DNA from: Bradyrhizobium monzae
GTDB taxonomy: Bacteria; Pseudomonadota; Alphaproteobacteria; Rhizobiales; Xanthobacteraceae
DNA length: 64,000 nucleotides
Direction of reading: 5' to 3'
Assembly (NCBI RefSeq): GCF_021458635.1
Contig: NZ_JAIRDQ010000017.1
Location: 1 to 64,000, forward strand
Below, piece after piece: positions 51,399-60,638 of the stretch. Position 1 is the first letter of the stretch, and each line of letters begins with the position of its first letter. The notes under the pieces are model-generated. The model was not told the origin of the DNA, made no database searches, and was given only the letters and a program-made list of their open reading frames with translations. Position numbers and translations under genes: made by a program.

Positions 51399-52916
51399 AT
51401 GAACAAGCCGGAATTCCTCACGACATCGCAAAATCCCTTCGCCGAGCGCTATGACAATTTCATCGGCGGCAAATGGGTCGCGCCCCGGTCGGGCAAGTAT
51501 TTCGACAACGCTTCGCCCGTGACCGGGCAGGTGGTCTGCAAGATCGCGCGTTCGGAGGCGCCGGACATCGAGGCCGCGCTCGACGCCGCGCATGCAGCCA
51601 AGGACGCCTGGGGCCGCACCAGCGTGGTCGAACGTGCCCTCGTGCTAAACCGCATCGCGGACCGGATGGAACAGAATCTGGAGCGGCTGGCGATCGCCGA
51701 AACCTGGGATAACGGCAAGCCGATCCGCGAGACCCGCGCCGCCGATTTGCCGCTGGCGATCGACCATTTCCGCTATTTCGCCGGCGTCGTGCGCGGCCAG
51801 GAAGGCAGCCTCGCCGAAATCGACAACGACACGGTAGCCTATCATTTTCATGAGCCGCTGGGTGTGGTCGGCCAGATCATCCCCTGGAACTTCCCGCTGC
51901 TGATGGCGTGCTGGAAAATGGCGCCGGCGCTCGCGGCCGGCAACTGCGTCGTGCTGAAGCCTGCGGAGCAGACCCCGGCCTCGATCATGGTCTGGATCGA
52001 GCTGATCGGCGATCTCCTGCCGCCCGGCGTTCTCAACATCGTCAACGGCTTCGGCCTCGAGGCCGGCAAGCCGCTGGCATCAAGCCCGCGCATTTCCAAG
52101 ATCGCCTTCACCGGCGAGACCTCGACCGGCCGGCTGATCATGCAGTATGCCAGCCAGAACCTGATCCCGGTGACGCTGGAGCTCGGCGGCAAGTCGCCCA
52201 ACATCTTCTTCAAGGACGTTGCGGCCGAGGACGACGACTTCCTCGACAAGGCGATCGAAGGCTTCGTGATGTTCGCGCTCAACCAGGGCGAAGTCTGCAC
52301 CTGTCCGAGCCGGGCGCTGGTCCAGGAATCGATCTACGAGCGCTTCATGGAGAAGGCCCTGAAGCGCGTCCAGGCGATCGTTCAGGGCGATCCGCGCAAC
52401 GCCGCCACCATGATCGGCGCTCAAGCGTCGGGCGAGCAGTTGGAGAAGATTCTTTCCTATATCGATATCGGAAAGAAAGAAGGTGCCCAGTTGCTGACCG
52501 GCGGCGCGCGCGCCGATCTGGGCGGCGATCTCTCCGGCGGCTTCTACGTCCAGCCGACCGTGTTCCACGGCAACAACAAGATGCGCATCTTCCAGGAGGA
52601 GATTTTCGGCCCCGTGGTCTCCGTCACCACCTTCAAGACGGACGAGGAGGCGCTCGCGATCGCCAACGACACGCTGTACGGCCTCGGGGCCGGCGTCTGG
52701 AGCCGCGACGCCAATCGCTGCTACCGGTTCGGCCGGGCGATACAGGCCGGCCGCGTCTGGACCAACTGCTACCATGCCTATCCGGCCCATGCGGCGTTTG
52801 GGGGATACAAGCAGTCGGGCATCGGTCGCGAGACCCACAAGATGATGCTCGATCATTATCAGCAGACCAAGAATCTGCTGGTCAGCTACAGCCCGAAGAA
52901 GCTCGGCTTCTTCTGA
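51399..52916 (+). CDS. NAD-dependent aldehyde dehydrogenase, AcoD/ExaC type
   Basis: The 505-residue enzyme oxidises aldehydes, probably acetaldehyde, to acids. Family marks: IIPWNFPLLMACWKMAPALA, FTGETSTGRLIMQYAS, catalytic Glu in VTLELGGKSPNIF and catalytic Cys in NQGEVCTCPSRALV. The NxGEVCTCPSR form is typical of the acetaldehyde dehydrogenases that act with alcohol or acetoin breakdown under AcoR/ExaR control. Full length. It follows the AcoR-like gene. A cupin pseudogene lies downstream. Confidence 0.92.
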   Translation: MNKPEFLTTSQNPFAERYDNFIGGKWVAPRSGKYFDNASPVTGQVVCKIARSEAPDIEAALDAAHAAKDAWGRTSVVERALVLNRIADRMEQNLERLAIAETWDNGKPIRETRAADLPLAIDHFRYFAGVVRGQEGSLAEIDNDTVAYHFHEPLGVVGQIIPWNFPLLMACWKMAPALAAGNCVVLKPAEQTPASIMVWIELIGDLLPPGVLNIVNGFGLEAGKPLASSPRISKIAFTGETSTGRLIMQYASQNLIPVTLELGGKSPNIFFKDVAAEDDDFLDKAIEGFVMFALNQGEVCTCPSRALVQESIYERFMEKALKRVQAIVQGDPRNAATMIGAQASGEQLEKILSYIDIGKKEGAQLLTGGARADLGGDLSGGFYVQPTVFHGNNKMRIFQEEIFGPVVSVTTFKTDEEALAIANDTLYGLGAGVWSRDANRCYRFGRAIQAGRVWTNCYHAYPAHAAFGGYKQSGIGRETHKMMLDHYQQTKNLLVSYSPKKLGFF

Positions 52917-52927
52917 GGGCAGGTGCT

Positions 52928-52953
52928 GCGCGCGGACCCATCTGTCCGCGCGC
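52928..52953 (+). terminator. Hairpin after the aldehyde dehydrogenase gene
   Basis: GCGCGCGGAC-CCATCT-GTCCGCGCGC, a perfect ten-pair stem starting 11 bases after the stop. No T-run. Confidence 0.5.
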
Positions 52954-53028
52954 ATACTGGCGGGCGGCTTTGCGCGCATTCGAGCCTTCGAACGACGTCC
53001 CGAGACTTGGGTTCTCGATGCACCCGTC

Positions 53029-53378
53029 TCAAACGCTACCTTGCGTCTGCTTCGCCTGGAAATGAATGGTGAGCAACAGGGATGCGTCTTTGATCCCTTC
53101 GACCGAATGCGTCACCCCTCCATCAAGATAGACCCATTGGCCAGCCGTGAGCTCAATTTCCGTGTTGGAATGGCCAAGCCGCACGTGTCCTTCAAGGCAA
53201 AACAGGGTGATCTCCCCTCCACCCGATGGGGTGGAATTTTGTGTCCGGCAGGAACAATCAGGCGTACGGCCTCAAAAGTGTCCGACTTCACGATCGCAGT
53301 TGTGCGTGCGTCCTGAAGTTTAACCCCGAGCGGCCGAAGGTCGACGACTTCTCCTGAACCCGCATGATGTACGGCCAT
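53029..53378 (-). pseudogene. Small cupin protein, frameshifted
   Basis: The first part from the ATG at 53378 reads VVDLRPLGVKLQDARTTAIV, then VPAGHKIPPHRVEG. One G is missing from a G-run (53214-53217 on the plus strand, read as C). Restoring it gives GEITLFCLEGHVRLGHSNTE, then LTAGQWVYLDGGVTHSVEGI, ending at 53029. This is a single-domain cupin of about 116 residues, of a type often found near alcohol/aldehyde metabolism. A homopolymer slip makes a sequence error a real possibility. Confidence 0.75.
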
Positions 53379-53513
53379 TCCACTCGTCCTCTGCTGCTAT
53401 CGTGAACACATGGCTAGTGTGAGGGTTCCGTTCCGTCCCCCGAACTCGAATTCCGCGCACATATTGGACTCAACCGCGGCCTCCCGGGTGCGGAATGCAC
53501 CTGAGACGGAGCG

Positions 53514-53548
53514 AGATCGCGCGCGACGCTCGTGCGCGATCTGTTTTT
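53514..53548 (+). terminator. Hairpin with T-run in a non-coding gap
   Basis: AGATCGCGC and GCGCGATCT pair perfectly across 11 bases, followed by GTTTTT on the plus strand. Since both neighbours are on the minus strand, it may work in both directions, ending the nos operon after the cytochrome c gene. Confidence 0.5.
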
Positions 53549-53570
53549 CGTGGGTAGCCGTATAGCCGGA

Positions 53571-53960
53571 CTATTGTGCCAGCTTGACCGGCGCCTTGTC
53601 GTACGTGTGAAGGTAGGCGATCAGGTCCTTGATCTTTTGCTCGTCCTTGATTCCGGCGAAGGCCATCTTGGTGCCGGGGATCTTCGCCTTCGGATCCTTG
53701 ATGTATTCGGAGAACGTTGCCTCGTCCCAGGTAATGCCCGAATTCTTGTTGGCGGCGGAATAACTGTAGCCCTCGACCGACCCGGACTTCCGTCCGATCA
53801 GACCGTTGAGCACGGGACCCACCACGTTCTTCGCGTTGTCGCCGATCTGATGACAGGCCTTGCAGACCACAAAGACCTTTTCGCCGGCGGCCGCATCTTG
53901 CGCGTCGGCTTGGCCGAATCCGGCCGCGACGAACACGGCGGCAATAGCTATTCGCTTCAT
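53571..53960 (-). CDS. Periplasmic class I cytochrome c (c2/c550 type)
   Basis: A 129-residue exported protein (signal peptide RIAIAAVFVAAGFGQADA) with one haem c site, VVCKACHQIGDNAKN, and a Met ligand in PGTKMAFAGIKDEQ. It is of the soluble cytochrome c2/c550 type that carries electrons from the bc1 complex to NirK, NorC or NosZ. It follows nosX by 34 bases and probably ends the nos transcript. Confidence 0.9.
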   Translation of the reverse strand: MKRIAIAAVFVAAGFGQADAQDAAAGEKVFVVCKACHQIGDNAKNVVGPVLNGLIGRKSGSVEGYSYSAANKNSGITWDEATFSEYIKDPKAKIPGTKMAFAGIKDEQKIKDLIAYLHTYDKAPVKLAQ

Positions 53961-53994
53961 TCACTTCTCCTTGGGCTGCTTATGGAACTGGGTT

Positions 53995-54993
53995 TCAGGC
54001 GACGAGGTCGGCAACGCTTCCCGCCGCATCGATCAGATGGACGCGTTCGATGCCGGCCGGTGACATCAACGCCTGGATCGGCATTTGGTCCATCAGGCTG
54101 AAGGCGGTGGACAGCGCATCCGCGGCCGTTGCGGTCTTGGCAATGGTGGTGACGCTCCGATAGAGACGACCGCAGGCCCCGGTCGCTGGATCGAAGAGGT
54201 GATTGAAGCGCCCGGCTGGATCGAACCTGAAGCCGTATGCGCCGGAGGTCGAGACCGCAAGGTCGACGACCTGAAGAACGGCTTGGGTCCGCTCGGGCAG
54301 CTCCGGATCGGCGATTCCGACGTCCCAGGAGGCGCCGTCCGGGCGCGCGCCGATGGTGCGGGTCTCCCCCATGTCGACGAGGGTATGAGCGATGCCCTGC
54401 GAGCGCAGCAGATCGACGACCTTATCGGTGATGTATCCTTGCGCGATGCCGTTGAGCGTGATCGCAGTCCCCTTGGGGGCGACGATGCGGTCCCTGCTGA
54501 CCGACAAGCGGTCGTAACCTACGCATGCGAGCGCCGCTTTCACGGACGCCTGATCGGGTCCCGAGGGGTCCGCGTCCGCCTTCGCGAAATGGTTTGCGTA
54601 GAGCTCCCACAGCGGCTGCACCGTGGGATCGAACATGCCGCCGGTGAGTTCCGCGTATCGCAGCGCCGCCCCAAGAAGCTCCACGAACTCCGGGGCCGGG
54701 TCCACCAGGATCCCGCTGCGGTTCAACCGCACCAGATCGGAGTCTTCAAGATACAGACTGAACAGGCGCTCGAGGCGCCGTGCCTCCGCACAGGCCGCGG
54801 AAATCAGCCGTTCGGCCTCGCCGCGGTCGCGGTGGTGGATCTTCATCGTGGCGACGGCGCCCAACATGGTGCCGCGCCAGACTACCAGACCGGCCTCGGA
54901 AGCCGCCCCACGGACGGGTGCCGCAAGGGCGAGGCCGGCTACAGCCCCGCTGATCCGGATGAAACGTCGTCGGGAGATCGCGCCAACCATCAT
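53995..54993 (-). CDS. nosX: NosX, ApbE-type FAD:protein FMN transferase
   Basis: The 332-residue periplasmic protein has a Tat-like leader (ISRRRFIRISGAVAGLALAA) and the ApbE pattern: GTAITLNGIAQGYITDKVVD, LVDMGETRTIGARPDG and the C-terminal TATAADALSTAFSLM. NosX attaches FMN covalently to NosR. One family note: the usual GxxRxxG after the membrane of 'GE' is kept as GETRTIG. It follows nosL by seven bases. Confidence 0.93.
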   Translation of the reverse strand: MMVGAISRRRFIRISGAVAGLALAAPVRGAASEAGLVVWRGTMLGAVATMKIHHRDRGEAERLISAACAEARRLERLFSLYLEDSDLVRLNRSGILVDPAPEFVELLGAALRYAELTGGMFDPTVQPLWELYANHFAKADADPSGPDQASVKAALACVGYDRLSVSRDRIVAPKGTAITLNGIAQGYITDKVVDLLRSQGIAHTLVDMGETRTIGARPDGASWDVGIADPELPERTQAVLQVVDLAVSTSGAYGFRFDPAGRFNHLFDPATGACGRLYRSVTTIAKTATAADALSTAFSLMDQMPIQALMSPAGIERVHLIDAAGSVADLVA

Positions 54994-55000
54994 GTTCTCC

Positions 55001-55552
55001 TCAATCGAGCGGAGCTCGCCCGGCAGCGCCGTCTTCCGGAGCCGCCTCGCTCTTTTCTCCGTCCGACCCGAGCACGTACTCGCGCGGCACCTCCCCGAAC
55101 GGGACGATGCGCCCGCCGTTCTCGGCGACGAATTTCTCCGCCGCGGCGCGCTCCGAGAACGGGACGGCCTCGTCGCCTCCCATTCCTCCCCTCGCCCGGC
55201 TGCCGATCACGAACAGCGCCTTGCGCGCCTCGACCCAGTTGTCCTGACCCGGCTTCTCCCAGCTCGGCGCCCGGCCCATGTCGGACACGTAGATGGCCTG
55301 AATGTCCTTCGGCTCGTCCGGCAGCACGGTAAAGGCGATGGTGTCCCGGGCGGAGGAGAACCAGACCGGCTCGATCAGACTGGCGACGAAGATCTGCCCC
55401 TTCGGTCCCGGATGCTCGAGCACGTTCATGCCGCAGTAGTGACCGAACATTTCAGCCGTCATCTTGTGGGGCGGTGGCGCCTGCGCGGTCTGCTTCTCGC
55501 CGCAGCCAGCGAGGGCGAGCAGACCCAGGAACGCTAGGACGAGGCGTCTCAT
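55001..55552 (-). CDS. nosL: NosL copper chaperone lipoprotein
   Basis: The 183-residue protein begins with a lipoprotein signal (LAFLGLLALAGCGEK; lipid Cys at the end of LAGC). The NosL core has HYCGMNVLEHPGPKGQIFVA and YVSDMGRAPSWEKPGQDNWV, which hold the Cu(I)-binding Cys/Met. It brings copper to NosZ with the NosDFY complex. The ATG at 55552 overlaps the nosY stop. Confidence 0.93.
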   Translation of the reverse strand: MRRLVLAFLGLLALAGCGEKQTAQAPPPHKMTAEMFGHYCGMNVLEHPGPKGQIFVASLIEPVWFSSARDTIAFTVLPDEPKDIQAIYVSDMGRAPSWEKPGQDNWVEARKALFVIGSRARGGMGGDEAVPFSERAAAEKFVAENGGRIVPFGEVPREYVLGSDGEKSEAAPEDGAAGRAPLD

Positions 55553-56376
55553 AGCTCCCTCCGCGAAAAAGCGGCCGCGGCAAGTCCCAGCGGCACGCAC
55601 GTCCACACCAGCAGGGCGATAAGGAGCCCCTGCGCCGACAACGTCGTGCTCTGAGCGAGCCCGGCCATGCCCGCGAAGCTGCTGACGTTCGCAAAACCGG
55701 TCAGGTTGAACAGCCGGTAGACGTCCGTCGGGTTCAGGAGAAGCATCGCATCGACGGCGGCCGCCGAGATGCTGCGGCCCTGGTCCACGGCGAGGACGCC
55801 GAGCAGCGCCATGTCGTAGATCAGGACCAGAAGGAGCCACAGGCCGATGCAGACGCCGGCGGCCGTGCCCCGATCGCGAACCAGTGAACTCACCAGATAT
55901 CCAATTGCGACGAACACGGCTCCGAGCAGCACGGAGGAACCGATCATCGCGGCGAAGGCCGCGAGGCTATCGGCACCGATCCGGCTTCCCGTGGCGATCA
56001 AGGCCGCAGCGGCTATCCCGTAGCCGAGACAGGTCGCGAAGGCCAGCACCGCCAGATGTCCGATAAACTTGCCGAGCAGAACCTGCCAGCGGGCGACCGG
56101 GTAGCTGAGCAGCAGGAGCATGGTCCCGCGCTCCATGTCGCCGACGATCGCATCGTGCGAGATCAACAGCGCGATCAGCGGAATCAGGAAGATGGTCAGG
56201 CTCGAGAGGCTGACGATCACGACGTCGAGCGCTCGCACGCCGACGGTGCCGGTCGGGGCGCTGCCGAGGAACGTCAGCGACAATGCCAGTCCGGCGAGCA
56301 GGAGCGTGGATGCGAGCACCCAGCGGTTTCGGATGGCCTGGTGGATCTCCTTGCGGGCGATGATCAGCGCATTCAT
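55549..56376 (-). CDS. nosY: NosY, ABC permease for NosZ maturation
   Basis: The 275-residue membrane protein has six membrane segments and the ABC-2 motif region GDMERGTMLLLLSYPVARWQ. With NosF and NosD it forms the NosDFY complex needed to assemble the copper-sulfur CuZ centre. The ATG at 56376 overlaps the nosF stop by four bases. Length and position are standard. Confidence 0.94.
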   Translation of the reverse strand: MNALIIARKEIHQAIRNRWVLASTLLLAGLALSLTFLGSAPTGTVGVRALDVVIVSLSSLTIFLIPLIALLISHDAIVGDMERGTMLLLLSYPVARWQVLLGKFIGHLAVLAFATCLGYGIAAAALIATGSRIGADSLAAFAAMIGSSVLLGAVFVAIGYLVSSLVRDRGTAAGVCIGLWLLLVLIYDMALLGVLAVDQGRSISAAAVDAMLLLNPTDVYRLFNLTGFANVSSFAGMAGLAQSTTLSAQGLLIALLVWTCVPLGLAAAAFSRREL

Positions 56377-57293
56377 GACGTCTGCTCCGCCTGTCGGAGG
56401 AAATGGGCGTAGAGTTCGTCGAGCGTCGGCGGGATCACGTCGAGATCCTCGACCGCCGTTCCCGACGCGGTGGCGCTGTGCAGCAGCTCGATCTTTCGGT
56501 CCGGCTCCGCGTCGATCTCGACAAAGTGGCCGTTCAGGCGGCGACATGGCGCACCGGCCGGCAGCCAGGACGGCAACTCGCCGGGCGAGAGGCCGGCGAT
56601 CTTGAGCCGTATCTTGGTCGGCAAGCGCGCGATGTTGCGCAGTCTTTCGATCGACCCATCGGCGACCTTGATGCCGCGATTCATGATGATCACGCGGCCT
56701 GCGCGTTCTTCGAGTTCGGTCAGGGCATGGGACGACAAGAGAACCGTAGTGCCCTCGGCCGCGAGCCGCTGGATGACCTCGTAGAAGGTCTGGCGCAGCT
56801 CCGGATCCAATCCCGTCGTGGGCTCGTCCAGCAGCAGCACGCGCGGATGCCCGATGAGCGCCTGTGCGAGGCCCAGGCGCTGGCGCATGCCTTTGGAATA
56901 GGTGCCGACGCGCCGGCTGGAGGCGTCACCCAGGCCGACCGCGTCGAGAAGCTTCAGCGCGCCGGCAATGGGCTCCCGCTTGAGCCGCGCGTAAAAAGCC
57001 AGCGTCTCGCGCCCGGTAAGGGCGGTATCGAACGAGACATTCTCCGGAAGGTAGCCGAGCTGTCGGCGCCCGGCGAATTGTCCTGCCGCCGGATTGTCGC
57101 CGAGCACCTCGACCGAACCGCTCGTCGGACGGATCAGTCCGAGCATCAGCTTCATCAGCGTGGTCTTGCCGGCGCCGTTGTGGCCGATCAGCGCCACCAG
57201 TTCGCCTTGGCTCAGTTCGAACGAAGCTCCGCGGACCGCTTTGACGCGGCCGTAGTCCTTGGTGACCTCGGAGATGCGCACCGTTGTCATCAT
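56373..57293 (-). CDS. nosF: NosF, ABC transporter ATPase
   Basis: The 306-residue ATPase has Walker A IGHNGAGKTTLMK (about residue 36), signature YSKGMRQRLGLAQAL and Walker B VLLLDEPTTGLD. It drives NosY/NosD in NosZ maturation. Start overlaps the nosD stop. Confidence 0.95.
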   Translation of the reverse strand: MMTTVRISEVTKDYGRVKAVRGASFELSQGELVALIGHNGAGKTTLMKLMLGLIRPTSGSVEVLGDNPAAGQFAGRRQLGYLPENVSFDTALTGRETLAFYARLKREPIAGALKLLDAVGLGDASSRRVGTYSKGMRQRLGLAQALIGHPRVLLLDEPTTGLDPELRQTFYEVIQRLAAEGTTVLLSSHALTELEERAGRVIIMNRGIKVADGSIERLRNIARLPTKIRLKIAGLSPGELPSWLPAGAPCRRLNGHFVEIDAEPDRKIELLHSATASGTAVEDLDVIPPTLDELYAHFLRQAEQTS

Positions 57294-58648
57294 CGCGCCT
57301 CCTCGGCCGTGCGGCGCGCGGGCGGTGACATCAGGGGGCGGCTGTCGACGACCCCACCGGGCAGCAGCGCCGGAAACTGGGCCTGCGCCCAGCGGATGAC
57401 CTGCACGGCCGGGCTGTTAATCAGCAGCTTCGCGGCCGGGGCCGTCCACAGCACGCGATCGATGAGGTCGTTCGGCCGGTACGCCGTGTCGGCGATGCCG
57501 TCGCCATTGAGGTCGAACGCCGGATTGTCGCTCCAGTAGTTGCCGCGTCCGCCGGACGACCAGTCCAGGTGCCTGGTGCCGACGTATTTCACCTGGTTGG
57601 CGTTGTTGACGAAGGCGTTTCCGGTGATCTCGTTGCCCTCGGAGCCCGCCGTGAAGTGCACGCCGATGGCGCAGCGTTCGAACCAGTTGTCGCGGAATCT
57701 ATTGTGATTGGTGTTGTAGATGAACACGCATTTTTCCGGACCGCTCCGGACAGCTTGTTTACGCTTCGCTTCCGGAAGCATTCCTGGTTCGTCGTCAGGA
57801 CTCTCTTCCGTCTTGTCCGCGACCGTACCCAGGAGACCGCCGGTCACCCGGTTTCCGTCGATCTCGGCGTAGTTGGCGTAGTTGAACAGGATCCCGTAGT
57901 CGCGGTCCCGATCCGAGATATTGTCTCGGATCACCAACCGGTTCGAGTACATGATGGCGTAGCCGACATGGTTGCCGATCGAAACGTTGCCGCTGACTTC
58001 GCTGTCGTTGGTGTACATATAGTGGACAGCGAAGCGCACCTGGTCGAAGCGGTTGCCGACGAAGCGGTCCTTTCGGCTGGAGATCGAGAAGATGCCGTCG
58101 CGACCGTAGCGGAACGTGTTGTCCGCGATGGTGACGTCGGGCGCGTTCCAGAGCGACACGCCGTTGCCCGCCTCGCTGAGACGCCCGCCGCGCAGCCCTT
58201 CGATCACGTTGTGGATGACTCTCGAACCCTGCGCCCCGTGCACGTAAACGCCGAACAGGTTTCCCACCAAACGGTTGTTCTCGATCGTCGCGCGTTCGGC
58301 GGTCTTTTGAAGAAAAATTCCGGAGTCCATCGCCTGGAGATCGCGGCCCGATCCCCGGACCGTCACGCCGCGAACGGTGACATCGGGGGCGCTTACCGTG
58401 ACGACATTGCCTGCGCCGCCGCCGTCGAGCACCGCATCTGGGCCTCCGGTCAGCACCAGCGAGCGGTCGATCCGGATGACGCCGTGGTATTCGCCCGGAG
58501 CCAGATCGACGACATCGCCGGCGCGCGCGCGGTCCAACAGCGCCTGCAACGGCTGGTCCGGCGCAGCCGTCAGCGTCTCCGCGTCGGCGAAGCCCGATAA
58601 TCCGGCGGCGAAGAGCGCCGCCGGAAGCATGTGTGGGAGAAATCGCAC
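57290..58648 (-). CDS. nosD: NosD, periplasmic parallel beta-helix protein
   Basis: The 452-residue exported protein (signal peptide MLPAALFAAGLSGFADA) is a right-handed beta helix with repeated short strands: NRLVGNLFGVYVHGAQGSRV, GNRFDQVRFAVHYMYTNDSE, GNVSIGNHVGYAIMYSNRLV. It works with NosFY and NosL in copper-sulfur centre assembly. It begins 14 bases after nosZ. Confidence 0.94.
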   Translation of the reverse strand: MRFLPHMLPAALFAAGLSGFADAETLTAAPDQPLQALLDRARAGDVVDLAPGEYHGVIRIDRSLVLTGGPDAVLDGGGAGNVVTVSAPDVTVRGVTVRGSGRDLQAMDSGIFLQKTAERATIENNRLVGNLFGVYVHGAQGSRVIHNVIEGLRGGRLSEAGNGVSLWNAPDVTIADNTFRYGRDGIFSISSRKDRFVGNRFDQVRFAVHYMYTNDSEVSGNVSIGNHVGYAIMYSNRLVIRDNISDRDRDYGILFNYANYAEIDGNRVTGGLLGTVADKTEESPDDEPGMLPEAKRKQAVRSGPEKCVFIYNTNHNRFRDNWFERCAIGVHFTAGSEGNEITGNAFVNNANQVKYVGTRHLDWSSGGRGNYWSDNPAFDLNGDGIADTAYRPNDLIDRVLWTAPAAKLLINSPAVQVIRWAQAQFPALLPGGVVDSRPLMSPPARRTAEEAR

Positions 58649-58662
58649 CGAGCCGATCCCGA

Positions 58663-60615
58663 TTAGACCGACTTCGGTTCGACGAACATGCGGCCCTTCA
58701 TCTCCATGTGCATGGCGTGGCAGAACCAGGAGCAGTAGTACCAGTAGACGCCTGGCTTATCCGCCGAGAACGACACCGAGGCCGTCGCCATCGGCGCGAC
58801 CTCCATCTGGATGCCGTAGTTCACGATGGAGAAGCCGTGCGTCAGGTCTTCCACGGCGTCGATGTTGGTGATGTAGACGGTCACCTTGTCGCCCTGCTTG
58901 ACCTGGAACTGCTCCAAGCCGAATGCCGGTGCGGTCGACGTCATGTAGACCCGGACGTTGTTGCCGTCGCGGATGACCTTGGAGTCGGCTTCGAGGTTGA
59001 TTCCGTCGGCCTTGGCCTGCTTGACCGCGTCCGCGAACATCGGGTCGGCCCGGTCCCAGATCGAGATCGGGTTGATCTTGGAGCGGTGGACGATGGTGGC
59101 GTCGTGCGGCTCGGCGAAGCTCGGACCGTCGTGGACCAGCTTCATCTGGTCGCCGGAGATGTCGATGAGCTGATCGTTCTCGGGCTTCAGCGGACCGACG
59201 TTGAGGAAGCGATCCTTGGAGAACTTATTCAGCGAGATCAGCCACTTTCCGTCCGCCTCCTTGGTCTGCCCCATCGACGAATGGTTGTGGCCGGGCTGAT
59301 AGTGCACGTCGAGCTTCTGGATGATCGGATCGACCTTCTCGCCCTTGAACGCTCGCTTGGCGAGTTCGATGTTCCACTTGCAGACCTGGCTGTCCAGAAA
59401 CAACGTCGTGTAGGCGTTGCCCTTGCCGTCGTAGGCAGTATGCAGCGGACCGAGGCCGAGCTCCGGCTCCGCGACGACGACGTCGCGCGGCTTGATCTTG
59501 TCGTCGAACAGATCGTCGAATTTGCGGACGTCCATCACCGTGACCGTCGGCGAGAGCTTGCCGGCCGCGACGATGTGGATGCCGTCGGGCGCGGTGTTCA
59601 TGCCGTGCGGATTGTTTGAGACCGGAACGTAGCGCGTGTAGGCCGAACCCTTGCGGCCGTCGATCACGGGTACGCCGTTCATTTCCTTGAAGTCACCCTT
59701 CTTGACCGCCTCTTCGATCCGTTTGAGGTTGAAGATGACGACCCAGTCCTGCTCGTTGGCCGTCATCTCTGCCAGGGTGACGCCTTCCTCGGCATTGTAA
59801 CAAGTCGAGAAGGCGTATTTGCCCTGGTAGTCGGCATCGACGTTGTCGAGATTGCCGCTCACGATCACCTGCCAGGCGACCTTCATCGTGTCGCCGTCGA
59901 TCGCGCTGAAGATCGAGTGGTACTGCTTGGGATCGTCGAGGATCTTGCCGTCGTTCGGCAGCGGCACGCCGTCTTCGCCGTTGCAGAACACGTATCCGGT
60001 GCGTGGATACTTCTGCACGCGCAAGCCGTGGACCGTATGTTGGTTCGGAAGCTCGATGATCTTGTCGCACTTCATGACGTCGAGGCGCACGCGCGCCACG
60101 CGGGTATTGGCCTTGTCGTTCATGAAGGCGTAGCGCCCGTCGTAGGTGCCGTCCGTGAACGAGATGTGCGGGTGATGCAGGTCGCCGTTCATGAAGGTGC
60201 CGCCGCGGCTCTTGAGGAATTCGCGGGTCGCTGGTTGCAGTCCCTCGGTCAGGACCTTCAGGCTTTCGTTGGTCAGGCCCCATCCGGTCGCGCTGCAGCG
60301 GTTGAACACCGGAACGCGCATCAGTTCGCGCATCGAAGGAAGCCCCACGATGCGCATTTCGCCGGATTGGCCGCTCGAGAAGAACACGTAGTATTCGTCG
60401 AGTTCGCCGGGTGCCACCTCCGTCTTTTGCACCGCTGGCCGAGCCGCCGGCGCCTTTGGTGCGGCCGTCTTGGTCTGCGCGTCTGCGGTCGAGACGAAGC
60501 CGGTGCCGTCCTTCGTCACCACCGCTCCGCCGGCAAGTCCCACGCCCGCAGCGGCGGCCGTGGTCCCCAGCAGGGTTCGTCGGCTGACGCCCTTTCCGTT
60601 CTCGTTTTCGCTCAT
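58663..60615 (-). CDS. nosZ: Nitrous oxide reductase, clade I
   Basis: The 650-residue periplasmic enzyme reduces N2O to N2. The Tat leader has SRRTLLGTTAAAAGVG, which marks clade I. The seven-bladed propeller carries the CuZ His ligands (NGDLHHPHISFTDG, YVPVSNNPHGMNTAPDG, HYQPGHNHSSMGQ, FAEPHDATI) and the C-terminal cupredoxin domain has the CuA site YWYYCSWFCHAMHMEM near residues 620-635. The ATG at 60615 has GAGGAG upstream. It is 23 bases after nosR. Confidence 0.97.
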   Translation of the reverse strand: MSENENGKGVSRRTLLGTTAAAAGVGLAGGAVVTKDGTGFVSTADAQTKTAAPKAPAARPAVQKTEVAPGELDEYYVFFSSGQSGEMRIVGLPSMRELMRVPVFNRCSATGWGLTNESLKVLTEGLQPATREFLKSRGGTFMNGDLHHPHISFTDGTYDGRYAFMNDKANTRVARVRLDVMKCDKIIELPNQHTVHGLRVQKYPRTGYVFCNGEDGVPLPNDGKILDDPKQYHSIFSAIDGDTMKVAWQVIVSGNLDNVDADYQGKYAFSTCYNAEEGVTLAEMTANEQDWVVIFNLKRIEEAVKKGDFKEMNGVPVIDGRKGSAYTRYVPVSNNPHGMNTAPDGIHIVAAGKLSPTVTVMDVRKFDDLFDDKIKPRDVVVAEPELGLGPLHTAYDGKGNAYTTLFLDSQVCKWNIELAKRAFKGEKVDPIIQKLDVHYQPGHNHSSMGQTKEADGKWLISLNKFSKDRFLNVGPLKPENDQLIDISGDQMKLVHDGPSFAEPHDATIVHRSKINPISIWDRADPMFADAVKQAKADGINLEADSKVIRDGNNVRVYMTSTAPAFGLEQFQVKQGDKVTVYITNIDAVEDLTHGFSIVNYGIQMEVAPMATASVSFSADKPGVYWYYCSWFCHAMHMEMKGRMFVEPKSV

Positions 60616-60638
60616 GATGGTCTCCTCGGCTTTCGGTT

